In this document: one piece after another, positions 1 through 7,539 of the stretch | Position numbering within the stretch: the stretch's first letter is position 1 | Layout: the number at the start of each line of letters is the position of its first letter | NCBI GenBank assembly: GCA_900751685.1 | Contig: CAADSR010000222.1 | Span: forward strand, 1 to 15,634 | Length of the DNA stretch: 15,634 nt | Origin: Clostridia bacterium | GTDB lineage: Bacteria; Bacillota; Clostridia; UBA1381 | Direction: 5' to 3' | The notes under the pieces: generated by a model | Database searches by the model: none | What the model saw: the letters and a program-made list of their open reading frames with translations, nothing else | Told to the model about the DNA's origin: nothing | Position numbers and translations under genes: made by a program

Positions 1-10
1 AGTAAAATCA

Positions 11-183
11 TTTCTGACGACATGCGCGTCAGAAATGGCTTAGAACCTAAAGTTTCGAAGGATGAGGAACTTTTGAGTTCTTTCTTTGAAAAACCTCAAA
101 AGGATGGCGAATGCCATCCTTTTGAAGCGTGTAGACGTTTTGTCTACACGCTGTAGGGAGCTGTGGTTTTATCGCAGCTCCCT
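11..183. repeat. Cluster of tandem hairpins
   Basis: Five inverted repeats are packed into 173 bases. They are 11-19/27-35 (9 bp), 70-77/95-102 (8 bp), 97-108/113-124 (12 bp, loop GAAT), 127-136/142-151 (10 bp, loop GTTTT) and 155-163/175-183 (9 bp, extendable with a wobble pair). All stems are perfect and they follow each other almost without gaps; the second and third share bases, so those two compete. The cluster lies beyond the 3' end of the small minus-strand gene at 231-377 and next to whatever precedes the window on the plus strand, so it probably serves as a termination/insulation region or is a composite extragenic palindromic repeat. Plus frame 1 is also open from the window edge to a TAG at 154-156, which could be the tail of an upstream gene. 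Confidence 0.75.
97..124. terminator. Likely bidirectional intrinsic terminator
   Basis: A 12-bp perfect GC-containing stem (97-108 with 113-124) has a GAAT loop. The right side carries CCTTTTG on the plus strand. On the minus strand the stem runs into TTTTGAGGTTTTTC, a good U-rich tract. Termination is best supported for minus-strand transcription coming from the small gene at 231-377. Confidence 0.55.
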
Positions 184-230
184 TTGTGTATATATTTTGT
201 TTGCTTAGACCATTCTAAATAAGATATATT

Positions 231-377
231 TTATTCCTTAAAGTCAGGCTCTTCTTGTTGTTTACATTTCTCCTGCTCTTCGATCCTATTAAAAAACCGT
301 TTATTTGATTCGGTGATCTTTTCCATGATTTTTTCATTCCGTTCAGGGTTTTCCTTTATAACCGGTATCGTTATCAT
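231..377 (-). CDS. Small charged protein, 48 residues, unknown function
   Basis: An ATG at 377-375 opens a 48-codon frame closed by TAA at 233-231. The start is preceded by AGAAAGGA about seven bases upstream, a good Shine-Dalgarno sequence. The product begins MITIPVIKENPERNEK and is rich in Glu and Lys, with one Cys (residue 38) and no membrane segment. Residues 9-43 look helical and charged. A TATAAT box on the minus strand at 511-506 could be the -10 of its promoter, but no good -35 is visible. A second, overlapping frame (429-343, 28 codons) starts just upstream. I do not recognise the family. The start/RBS pair and the terminator beyond it support a real gene, but the small size leaves doubt. 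Confidence 0.5.
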   Translation of the reverse strand: MITIPVIKENPERNEKIMEKITESNKRFFNRIEEQEKCKQQEEPDFKE

Positions 378-677
378 CTGTATTTTCCTTTCTAAAATTA
401 TTTTGTGGTTTTCCCTTATAACGTTCCATTCCCTTTTGTAAAAATAATTTTTTCCTCTTATTCTGATTTGTGTTGTAGGATAATATATAAAAAACTAATG
501 TTATCATTATATCATAAATTCTGTAATATAAAATAGCTGATTAAAAAAAACATAAAAATGTCGAAAAAATGTTTAGAATGTATTTTTCTGGGTAAATATA
601 TATTATCAATGGAAAAAATGTGATAAGTCTATAAAAATACCACATTAATAAAAGATCCAAGAAAGGAGGGGGGTCCC
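378..677. other. AT-rich intergenic region with divergent promoters
   Basis: This spacer separates the minus-strand small gene from the plus-strand toxin gene and must hold promoters for both. On the minus strand TATAAT lies at 511-506. A perfect TGTCGAA core, the Spo0A (0A) box consensus, lies at 559-565 inside an A-rich run, about 190 bases before the toxin start. A 16-base direct repeat with one mismatch, GGTTTTCCyTTATAAC, occurs at 347-362 and 407-422. I cannot confidently place -35/-10 elements for the toxin gene. Nothing else is recognisable. Confidence 0.4.
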
Positions 678-725
678 TTGGTGAACCGTTTACCAGTTGA
701 TCTATATTTACATTACTTTACTTAA
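678..725 (+). CDS. Possible 15-codon leader peptide upstream of the toxin gene
   Basis: A very strong AGGAGG (664-669) has no long gene behind it. It sits eight bases before a TTG (678) or eleven before a GTG (681) that opens a 15- or 14-codon frame ending at TAA 723-725, 22 bases before the toxin ATG. The peptide has no obvious run of one amino acid that would suggest attenuation. It may be a leader that couples ribosomes to the second AGGAGG at 734-739, or simply a remnant RBS. Confidence 0.3.
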   Translation: MVNRLPVDLYLHYFT

Positions 726-747
726 CAGTGAAAAGGAGGGCTTATTC

Positions 748-3700
748 ATGTTACCAATGAAAAAAAGGATGATTTCTTATATTATTACCTGTTCCATGTT
801 ATTTGCTACGATCCCTGTACAGCTGGCATCCGCAGAAGAAGTACCGGACTTTGACCCCCAATCCCTGCTCCGCCAGGACTTTCACGATTATTCTGTAGAA
901 CCGGCGGCAGATGAATTGGTGTGGGATACAGAACCCGTAGAATTTCCAGTAGCCACACAAGAACCGCTTGAACTGCCGGAGGAGATCGACTATGCTGCAA
1001 AGCTCCAATTCCTCGGAGGGTTAGCCAGTAGCCAGCAAGGTATAGTGACGGCTTTAGATGAATATTATCAGCAGCATTACGCTCCCGATCCACCGCCCGC
1101 GGGGCATTTGGAAACCTATTTTTCAGCCGGAGCAATGGAGCGCCTGTTTCTTGAAAGTGTTCCGATGCAGCAATTACTTCTTTGCTTATTAGACGAAGCC
1201 AGCGCGGACGACGCATTGCGAGATGATCTAAAAGAATTGATCGAAAGCGGCATCTCTATCCAATCCGCTGCCCGGGCATATTTGCGCCATCAGAATTATC
1301 AGGGGATGGGGCTGCCGGAAGAAGCTCCCGAGCAGACCATAGCGCCAGAAAACCTCCCAGCAGAGCAGGAGAAAACGGAAATGCCGGAAGCTACCCAGCA
1401 GCCGGATGACACTCCCGCAGATCCGACTGTAGAAGATAATATCCTTTCTCCAGAAGACAGCGGAGTTTTTGCCGCACTGCCTGCACAATCACAAGAAGCG
1501 TCTGAAGATGCTGCCTTGGAGCAAGAGCTAGCAGAAGAGCCGGATTTAGAAGCAGAACTGAACGAACCAGTAGAACCGGTTGAAAACGAACTGGAAGCCC
1601 CAGAAACAGAAGGGCCAGCTTCGGAAGAAATAGCGCCGGAGCAAACAGAGCCGGCCCAGCCGGAACCAGAAGGAGCTTTACCGGAACAGCTCCCGGAAGG
1701 GCAAGAGCCGCAAATAATGCCGGAGCAAACCGCTCCAGTGGCCGGGCCTCCGGAAGAGCCGCCCCTTCCTACAGAAGAGCCCCCAGTTCCGGAAGAACCT
1801 TTGCAGACGGAGCCATCTTTAGAGGAAAATATTCTAGCGCCTTATTTGTCAAATATCAAATCAACACTATCTTTCTCTGATGCCAGCGGCTTTGAGCTTT
1901 ACGAGCAGCAGAAATATGAAGGAGGCAAATATAAAAAAGATATTGGCGGGGATGTAAGTATTTCTGACCGGAACGGAGGATTGTCCTACCAGTATCCCCT
2001 ATTATCTATCCCCGGAAAAAATAACAGCAGCATGGATCTGTCCTTGAATTATGGTGTTTTAGATGCAGAGGTGTTTTATGTATCGTATGAAGATACTTCA
2101 ACTGGATGGGGGGATTATATTTATTATCCTCAAAAAGTATCCGCCATTGGTTCTGGATGGTCCTTTAATCTGACCCACATTGATCCTGGCAACGGTTTTT
2201 CGGGTGGAAGTGGATATCTAGTTCTTTTCGATGGACGCTCCATTGATTTAAACACAAGGGCCAGCGAAGGCGGTTACCCTTATACTGACATAATATATGA
2301 AAATAACTGCGTTACTTATTTGGATGGTACAAAAGAGTATTTGAATGCGGATAATTATGTGCAGTACCGTGATGACAAGTATGGCAACCGGATCACTTAT
2401 ACCTATGATACCGTAGAGGGATATGAACCCAGGCTCACAAGTATGTCCGATAATATGGGGCACACCATTACGATTACATACGGCTCAGCCTATACCGAGA
2501 TCACCCGTCCGGATGGCAGCAAGATCCGGCTCAAGAAAACAGAAAGAACGCCGGTAACGGAACAAATCACACATTGTAAGGCCAATGTGCATACAGAAGT
2601 ACTGGACCAGATCTATGATGTGGACACCAATACAGAATTAGGTAATTTTACTTATCAGGCAATGGATTCCCGGACCTTTATTGGCAGTGCCGGAAGTCCA
2701 GGAAACTATATCCTTGCAGAAGATTATATAACCCATATGGCAATGATGACGGCCCAATCCCCTTACAGCGGAAGCCGGCAATTTACCTATATTACACCAG
2801 GTTCCAATAATTCCGTACAAACCGGCCGCCAATCCAGTAACCTGGCAGTACAGACCTGTAAGCAAGACGGCAAGCTATACCTCACTTATAGCTACCCTCC
2901 TACAACAGACAACAATACCTGGTTTATGAGAGGGTCAACAGCTGTTACTGCAGATAATATGGTTACAGAAACTATTTATAACAGCGGCAGTATTTATGCC
3001 GATATGGATTCCGTCAGAGAAGAAAACCTATACCGGCGGGACGGAAATGTAGACCATCTAAAACAGTATACACAATATCTTTATGGAAAAATAACCGATA
3101 CCCAATATACCGACGCTATGCGTCCTTATGAGGTCACACAAAAACTATATAACGACAACGGAAACTATATTACAACAAAAACAGAATCATCCTATAATAA
3201 TAAAGGTCAGGTTTTGACTCAAAAGCAAACAGTAGAAAATGCAGTCAAGCAGGTCATTGAAAACACTTACTCTACCAATGCCTACAGCTCACTGTTACAG
3301 TCTACCATCAAAAATGGCAGCAATATCCCACTGACAACGGCCGTCTATGCAGTCAATTCCTACGGTGATATCACACGTCAGGAAGTGCGTGAAGGCAGCG
3401 CGACGGGGACTTTAGCGGCCAATACCGATTATTTTTACTCAGGAAATAATCTTGCACGTAAAGAAATCAAAGATGGCAGCACCCTTTTAGAGCGGGAATA
3501 TTATAGTTATTATAACAAGGCTTATTTAACGCAGGTACGTGTTGCAAATGCATCTGGTTCAACAATTGAAGGTAAATATTATGACTATGATAGTATCGGA
3601 CGTCTAATCCATACTTACGATGGAGTCATTGATGAAGAAATCACTTACAATGCACTCGGGCAAATTACAAAAGAAAAGCATTGGGACGGCTCCAGTAAAA

Positions 3701-6573
3701 CAATATTATACTACCCAATTGATAATTCTTATCAGATTACGGATGAAAATCAGTATAAAGTAGAATATTTTTATAGCGGGGTAGGCGGGAATCTAAGTTC
3801 TATTGAAGAGGTAATGCCAGGCTATCAGGACCTAAAAACATTTTCCTATGACGCTATGGGGCGCCCTATATCAGTACAAGATGCGCTTAAGAACAAAACA
3901 ACGGTCTCTTATGATATTTTCGGACGCCAGACAGCGGCGACATTCCCCCAGATTGGCACAACAGCAGTCTCCCCGCTAAGGGCAAAATATTACGATGTAT
4001 TCTTAGAGGGCAGCACAAAATACACCATGGCGATGAAAATCTCCCAGACCGGAAAGATCTCCTGCAATTACTATGATGTTTATGGCAGGCTTGCTAAAAC
4101 AGCAGTCGTAAAAAACCCATCCGTTTTAACAAACCTGAGCAACCTGGATTCCATCTATCAAATGCCGTCGAATGTGCAGCTGCAAGTTACCGCATCGTAT
4201 ACCTATGATGCTTTAGACCGTGTCACCTGCGAAACAGACGGAGAAGGCCGGACAACAAGGTATACTTATGATGCACTAGGCAATGTCCTGACGATGGAAA
4301 AGGGGACAGGCGCGGAAAAAACAACCATCAGCTATACCTATAATAAAGCAGGACGGCTTATTAAAACCGTGCAGGGGACCCATATTACTACAAATGAGTA
4401 CGACTATGCAGGACGGCTGACCAAAACCACTGACCCAATGGGTTTTACAGAGACCTATACCTATGATACTGCCGGCAATATCCTCACTGCAAAAGATAAA
4501 AATGGCATGCTCACATACAATACCTATAATAACCGTGGATTGTTAGAAAAAGTGAAAAAAGGGACACAAACAATTGAATATACCTATGATCCGACTGGAA
4601 ATTTATTGACAAGTAAGGATGAAGGGGGTACAATTACATATAGATACAATACCGACGGGACCCTGGCCTCCAAGCAATATCCCGACGGGAAAAAGATCAG
4701 CTATACCTCCTATAATAAAAACAAGCAGCTAACAGGTATGATCGACTACCTAGGCAATACCACAACCTACACCTATACCGGCGGGAGCTATATCCAGAGT
4801 ATCGCCCAAAAAATGTCCGGCACCAGTACTACCAATACGGCAAATTATAGCTACTACGCCGACGGCAGCCTGAAAAAGATGGATTATCCTAATGGAATGT
4901 CCACAGACTACAGCTATAATTATGCGAACCAAATTTCAACTTTAGAGAACCGGCTTTCCTCTAGCTCAACTTATTCAACGCATAATTATACCTATGACCT
5001 ATCAGGAAATGTAACAAAAAAATCTGAAACGGTTTCAGGCACAAACAAAAATATAGAATACTCCTATGATTCTCAAAACCGTTTGTCTTATGAAGGAACA
5101 CCGGGATCTTACGATTATTGGCACTACGCCTATGACCAATACGGCAATTTAACATCGGCTATAGGAAACGGGGATAAATATTATACCTATGATGCAAATA
5201 ACCGGTTGACCAAGATGGAGGATCAATGGACAACAAAAAAACTTCCCGATGGAAGCGGTGTACAGGCGGACTGGACAATGTCCTATACCTATGATATGAA
5301 TGGGACACTAAAATCGGAAAGCAGGACAGCAGATACTGGCAGCCAGGTCATTACCAATGCCGGAACAAAAACGTATACCTATGATAAATTTGCAAGGATG
5401 ACAGGGTACACGGATAACACCGGCGGAAGCGCAACCTATACCTATTATTCCGATGGCCTGCGGGCAAGCAAAACCACCGGTAGTGACACGATCCGCTACT
5501 ATTACAACGGCCAGGATGTGATCAACGAAACAAAGAACAACGCAAATTATGCCACGAATACAATGGGCGTGGACGGGTTCATCTCCCGGACACAAAGCGG
5601 CACAACAGGCTATCTGTTCCATGATGCCCACGGAGATATTAAGGCAGCGTATAGCTCGTCAAAAACAAAGCTTGCCGACTACACCTATGACGCATGGGGC
5701 AATCAAACCGCCGCAAACAACAGCGGCTGGTCACAGGGAAATCCCATCCGCTATAACGGCCAATACTACGACGCCGAATCCGGCATGACGTATCTTCGTG
5801 CCCGCTACTACAACAGCAACATCCAACGCTTCACCACCGAAGACCCCGCCAAAGACGGCATGAACTGGTATAGCTATTGCAGTAATAATCCAGTGATGTT
5901 TGTTGATCCATGGGGACTTGATGATTATATATTTTATGGAGATGATCAAAAAGGTTTTGCAGAAGATTTACAGAAAAGTTTGCAAGAAAAAGACCATGTT
6001 GTTCATATGATTTATGTTGAAACCCCAGATGATTTCTATAATGGATGGGCATCTATGGGAACAGATAAAGACGGGAATACTGTATCAATTGATACAGTTT
6101 ACATCCATGTACATGGAGAACCCGAATATATTAAAAGTAGTAATGGGGAATCAATATATGCAAACAAATTAGCAGTAAAAAAAATAGATACAATATTACT
6201 TACTGCATGTAACACAGGACACATGGATTTTGAAAATAATTTTGCATCACAGCTTGCTATGAGTCAAAACGTGAATCAAGTAATAGCACCAGATGGATTA
6301 GGACTACGTTTAGGAATTGGTTCGGCCTCGTCAAATTACTTTCCGGAATATTCTAATATTGAACGAGCTGGGAATGGATTCACAATATATCAAAATATAC
6401 AAAACACACTCCTAATTACACCTAATCTGACGAAAGATACGATAGGAATTACTTTTCCTAAATTAATAGCTATGAGTCAGGCAGCTACATGGATGAATCG
6501 GAGTTACTATAATTTAAGAGAAAAGACAATGAACGTTAACCAACTTATGAACCGAATTTTAGGTCTGGAATAG
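748..6573 (+). CDS. Secreted YD-repeat (Rhs/WapA-type) polymorphic toxin with caspase-like C-terminal tip
   Basis: The 1941-residue protein starts at ATG 748, preceded by AAAGGAGG eight bases upstream; an in-frame TTG at 697 has no such site. Residues 1-29 form a Sec signal peptide (KKR, hydrophobic core, ASA cleavage site). A helical region (about 40-185) is followed by a Glu/Pro-rich linker (about 187-365), a beta-rich YD entry domain, and dozens of YD repeats of the form YTYDALGNVLT (to about 1660). The RHS core runs from YNGQYYDAESG (1669) to NPVMFVDPWG (DPWG 1720-1723). YD proteins build a hollow shell that carries a variable C-terminal toxin, here residues 1724-1941, AT-rich unlike the core. 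The tip has HVHGE (His1789) and LLTACNTG (Cys1821), the dyad pattern of CHAT/caspase-like peptidases. The immunity candidate begins 37 bases downstream. The presumed role is contact or short-range killing of competitors; cell-wall attachment is not evident. Confidence 0.9.
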   Translation: MLPMKKRMISYIITCSMLFATIPVQLASAEEVPDFDPQSLLRQDFHDYSVEPAADELVWDTEPVEFPVATQEPLELPEEIDYAAKLQFLGGLASSQQGIVTALDEYYQQHYAPDPPPAGHLETYFSAGAMERLFLESVPMQQLLLCLLDEASADDALRDDLKELIESGISIQSAARAYLRHQNYQGMGLPEEAPEQTIAPENLPAEQEKTEMPEATQQPDDTPADPTVEDNILSPEDSGVFAALPAQSQEASEDAALEQELAEEPDLEAELNEPVEPVENELEAPETEGPASEEIAPEQTEPAQPEPEGALPEQLPEGQEPQIMPEQTAPVAGPPEEPPLPTEEPPVPEEPLQTEPSLEENILAPYLSNIKSTLSFSDASGFELYEQQKYEGGKYKKDIGGDVSISDRNGGLSYQYPLLSIPGKNNSSMDLSLNYGVLDAEVFYVSYEDTSTGWGDYIYYPQKVSAIGSGWSFNLTHIDPGNGFSGGSGYLVLFDGRSIDLNTRASEGGYPYTDIIYENNCVTYLDGTKEYLNADNYVQYRDDKYGNRITYTYDTVEGYEPRLTSMSDNMGHTITITYGSAYTEITRPDGSKIRLKKTERTPVTEQITHCKANVHTEVLDQIYDVDTNTELGNFTYQAMDSRTFIGSAGSPGNYILAEDYITHMAMMTAQSPYSGSRQFTYITPGSNNSVQTGRQSSNLAVQTCKQDGKLYLTYSYPPTTDNNTWFMRGSTAVTADNMVTETIYNSGSIYADMDSVREENLYRRDGNVDHLKQYTQYLYGKITDTQYTDAMRPYEVTQKLYNDNGNYITTKTESSYNNKGQVLTQKQTVENAVKQVIENTYSTNAYSSLLQSTIKNGSNIPLTTAVYAVNSYGDITRQEVREGSATGTLAANTDYFYSGNNLARKEIKDGSTLLEREYYSYYNKAYLTQVRVANASGSTIEGKYYDYDSIGRLIHTYDGVIDEEITYNALGQITKEKHWDGSSKTILYYPIDNSYQITDENQYKVEYFYSGVGGNLSSIEEVMPGYQDLKTFSYDAMGRPISVQDALKNKTTVSYDIFGRQTAATFPQIGTTAVSPLRAKYYDVFLEGSTKYTMAMKISQTGKISCNYYDVYGRLAKTAVVKNPSVLTNLSNLDSIYQMPSNVQLQVTASYTYDALDRVTCETDGEGRTTRYTYDALGNVLTMEKGTGAEKTTISYTYNKAGRLIKTVQGTHITTNEYDYAGRLTKTTDPMGFTETYTYDTAGNILTAKDKNGMLTYNTYNNRGLLEKVKKGTQTIEYTYDPTGNLLTSKDEGGTITYRYNTDGTLASKQYPDGKKISYTSYNKNKQLTGMIDYLGNTTTYTYTGGSYIQSIAQKMSGTSTTNTANYSYYADGSLKKMDYPNGMSTDYSYNYANQISTLENRLSSSSTYSTHNYTYDLSGNVTKKSETVSGTNKNIEYSYDSQNRLSYEGTPGSYDYWHYAYDQYGNLTSAIGNGDKYYTYDANNRLTKMEDQWTTKKLPDGSGVQADWTMSYTYDMNGTLKSESRTADTGSQVITNAGTKTYTYDKFARMTGYTDNTGGSATYTYYSDGLRASKTTGSDTIRYYYNGQDVINETKNNANYATNTMGVDGFISRTQSGTTGYLFHDAHGDIKAAYSSSKTKLADYTYDAWGNQTAANNSGWSQGNPIRYNGQYYDAESGMTYLRARYYNSNIQRFTTEDPAKDGMNWYSYCSNNPVMFVDPWGLDDYIFYGDDQKGFAEDLQKSLQEKDHVVHMIYVETPDDFYNGWASMGTDKDGNTVSIDTVYIHVHGEPEYIKSSNGESIYANKLAVKKIDTILLTACNTGHMDFENNFASQLAMSQNVNQVIAPDGLGLRLGIGSASSNYFPEYSNIERAGNGFTIYQNIQNTLLITPNLTKDTIGITFPKLIAMSQAATWMNRSYYNLREKTMNVNQLMNRILGLE
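5566..5846 (+). repeat. RHS core segment duplicated at 8224-8504 (copy 1)
   Basis: These 281 bases encode the last part of the YD shell and the RHS core start (GVDGFISRTQSG through QRFTTEDP). By eye they match 8224-8504 without gaps and with nine mismatches (about 97%). After the shared GAAGACCC, DNA similarity drops, although the protein stays similar to the DPxG motif at the same offset of 2658. This is the natural crossover segment for exchanging toxin tips. Confidence 0.92.
5917..6570 (+). other. Variable tip of the YD protein: caspase-like (CHAT/C80-type) peptidase domain
   Basis: This is the 218-residue region after DPWG. A predicted Rossmann-like strand pattern (DDYIFYGDDQKGFAEDL, then VVHMIYVETPDDF) precedes a strand ending in YIHVHGE, then IDTILLTACNTGHM, then VNQVIAPDG. 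A strand ending in His-Gly followed by a strand ending in Ala-Cys-x-Thr-Gly is the catalytic signature of clan CD cysteine peptidases (CHAT, C80/CPD, gingipain and caspase relatives). His1789 and Cys1821 are the expected dyad, 32 residues apart. That it is the toxic part is inferred from its place. A self-processing protease is the alternative. Confidence 0.7.
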
Positions 6574-6610
6574 ACAATAAATAAATTTAAAGAAAGAAGA
6601 GGTGTTTCTA

Positions 6611-7186
6611 ATGAAAAAGAGTAAAGTTTTGCTGATAGGAATTATTCTTGCAGAGATATTGATAACTGCACCAATAATAATAGCAGCATCTAATACGATA
6701 CAAGCATATTTAATTAATCACCGGATTGTATATCATCGAACATTAAATGATTCATTGCAATATCCATTGATTTCATATAATGATAATACATATATGGCAA
6801 TAAGAGATGTTGCAGAGTTATGGAATAAAAATATTTCATGGGACGAAGAAAACCAAAGTATAAACCTTAGTTCCCGTAGAGATGAATATAATATCATAAA
6901 ACAAAAAGAAACTGCTTTAGCAATCGGGAAAGCTATATTGGAGGAATACTATGGAGAGAAAATAACTGAAAAGGCAATGTATGATGTAACATATGCAATG
7001 GCTGACCGTAATTTTTGGTATATATCTATTGTATTTAGTCCATCAGAAGAAGCTAATGAAGATCAATATGTACTATTAAATCCTGATGTCAGAGTAGAAA
7101 TAGATCCTGTAACATGTAACTTCCGTTTACTTGAAATGCAGCCCGATGGTGGAAGTAAAGAAATTGTTCCATTTAAAACGTGGTAA
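6611..7186 (+). CDS. Candidate immunity protein: exported stalk domain plus NTF2-like domain
   Basis: The 191-residue protein starts at ATG 6611, with AGAAGAGG about eight bases upstream; a GTG at 6602 overlaps that site. An N-terminal hydrophobic segment (about residues 6-26) serves as signal peptide or anchor. Residues about 29-87 resemble the copper-amine-oxidase N-terminal-like stalk domain (YPLISYNDNTYMAIRDVAEL, then WDEENQSINL), common in exported Clostridia proteins. Residues about 97-185 (ALAIGKAILEEYYGE, then FWYIS, then VEIDPVTCNFRLLE) fit NTF2-fold immunity domains. It lies directly after the toxin, is as AT-rich as the tip, and ends before a strong hairpin. The likely role is to neutralise the caspase-like tip at the outer face of the membrane. 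The toxin-immunity pairing is inferred from order; the NTF2 assignment is from motif memory. Confidence 0.6.
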   Translation: MKKSKVLLIGIILAEILITAPIIIAASNTIQAYLINHRIVYHRTLNDSLQYPLISYNDNTYMAIRDVAELWNKNISWDEENQSINLSSRRDEYNIIKQKETALAIGKAILEEYYGEKITEKAMYDVTYAMADRNFWYISIVFSPSEEANEDQYVLLNPDVRVEIDPVTCNFRLLEMQPDGGSKEIVPFKTW

Positions 7187-7230
7187 AAACCATACTATAA
7201 TCTGATTCAACCATTATTGAAAATAAGTAT

Positions 7231-7272
7231 CATATTCTAAAAGGATAGTGAAAACTATCCTTTTAGAATATG
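7231..7272. terminator. Terminator of the toxin-immunity operon
   Basis: A 19-bp perfect inverted repeat (7231-7249 with 7254-7272) has a GAAA loop, 44 bases after the immunity stop codon. The right arm carries CCTTTTAG; the arms are symmetrical in A and T, so it could work in both directions. It marks the end of the current toxin module and the start of the displaced ones. Confidence 0.8.
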
Positions 7273-7304
7273 TATTATAGATTGCATAAAATTATTGCAG
7301 TAAT

Positions 7305-7350
7305 TGTTTTACCAGTGTTTTTTTAGGGGATATGTGTTAAAAGAAATGAT
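7305..7350 (+). repeat. Module-boundary repeat, copy A
   Basis: Fifteen bases, TGTTTTACCAGTGTT, are identical to 8158-8172. The following thirty or so (TTTTTAGGGGATATGTGTTAAAAGAAATGAT) resemble 8173-8205, with a few substitutions and a short gap. At copy B this sequence is the loop and right arm of a terminator; here the matching left arm is missing, so this copy is a truncated half element. It directly precedes the remaining toxin stub. Confidence 0.7.
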
Positions 7351-7526
7351 ATCCGAATGATCCTGACCATGAAAATGAATTATTTTCTACCGCAGATATA
7401 ACAGTGGCAAGAAATTTACAATGCCTCAGTTATATTAGTACCCCTAATGGTTATTTAAAAAAATATGACCCAAAAGTACATTCACGTTCAGACCGTCATG
7501 GAACTTATGTAGGATGGTATAAATGA
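7350..7526 (+). pseudogene. C-terminal stub of a displaced DUF4329-like toxin
   Basis: An open frame with no start codon or RBS runs from just after a TGA (7347-7349) to TGA 7524-7526, 58 residues. It reads FSTADITVARN, then YISTPNGYLKKYDP, then WYK. The pattern 'FS..D...A......Yl.TP.G...yd' is what I associate with the DUF4329 domain found at the C-terminus of YD/Rhs toxins. Its stop codon is followed at once by GGAGG, the RBS of the next gene, the usual toxin-immunity junction. The upstream part of the toxin and its RHS core are gone, replaced at the repeat ending near 7350. It is clearly a remnant; the family name is moderately supported. Confidence 0.6.
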
Positions 7527-7539
7527 GGAGGTAAGAACA

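Noticed and set aside
1..156. Open frame from the window edge to TAG 154-156 as the end of an upstream gene
   Set aside because: No start is visible and most of it is read through perfect hairpins; it may be chance, so it is mentioned only as a possibility.
697..747. TTG start 17 codons upstream for the YD toxin
   Set aside because: It has no Shine-Dalgarno sequence at proper distance and would put 17 residues before a textbook signal peptide; ATG 748 has AAGGAGG eight bases upstream.
5549..5788. Second-frame ORF overlapping the RHS core, with a counterpart at 8231-8446
   Set aside because: The two resemble each other only because the DNA is duplicated; no RBS and no known family.
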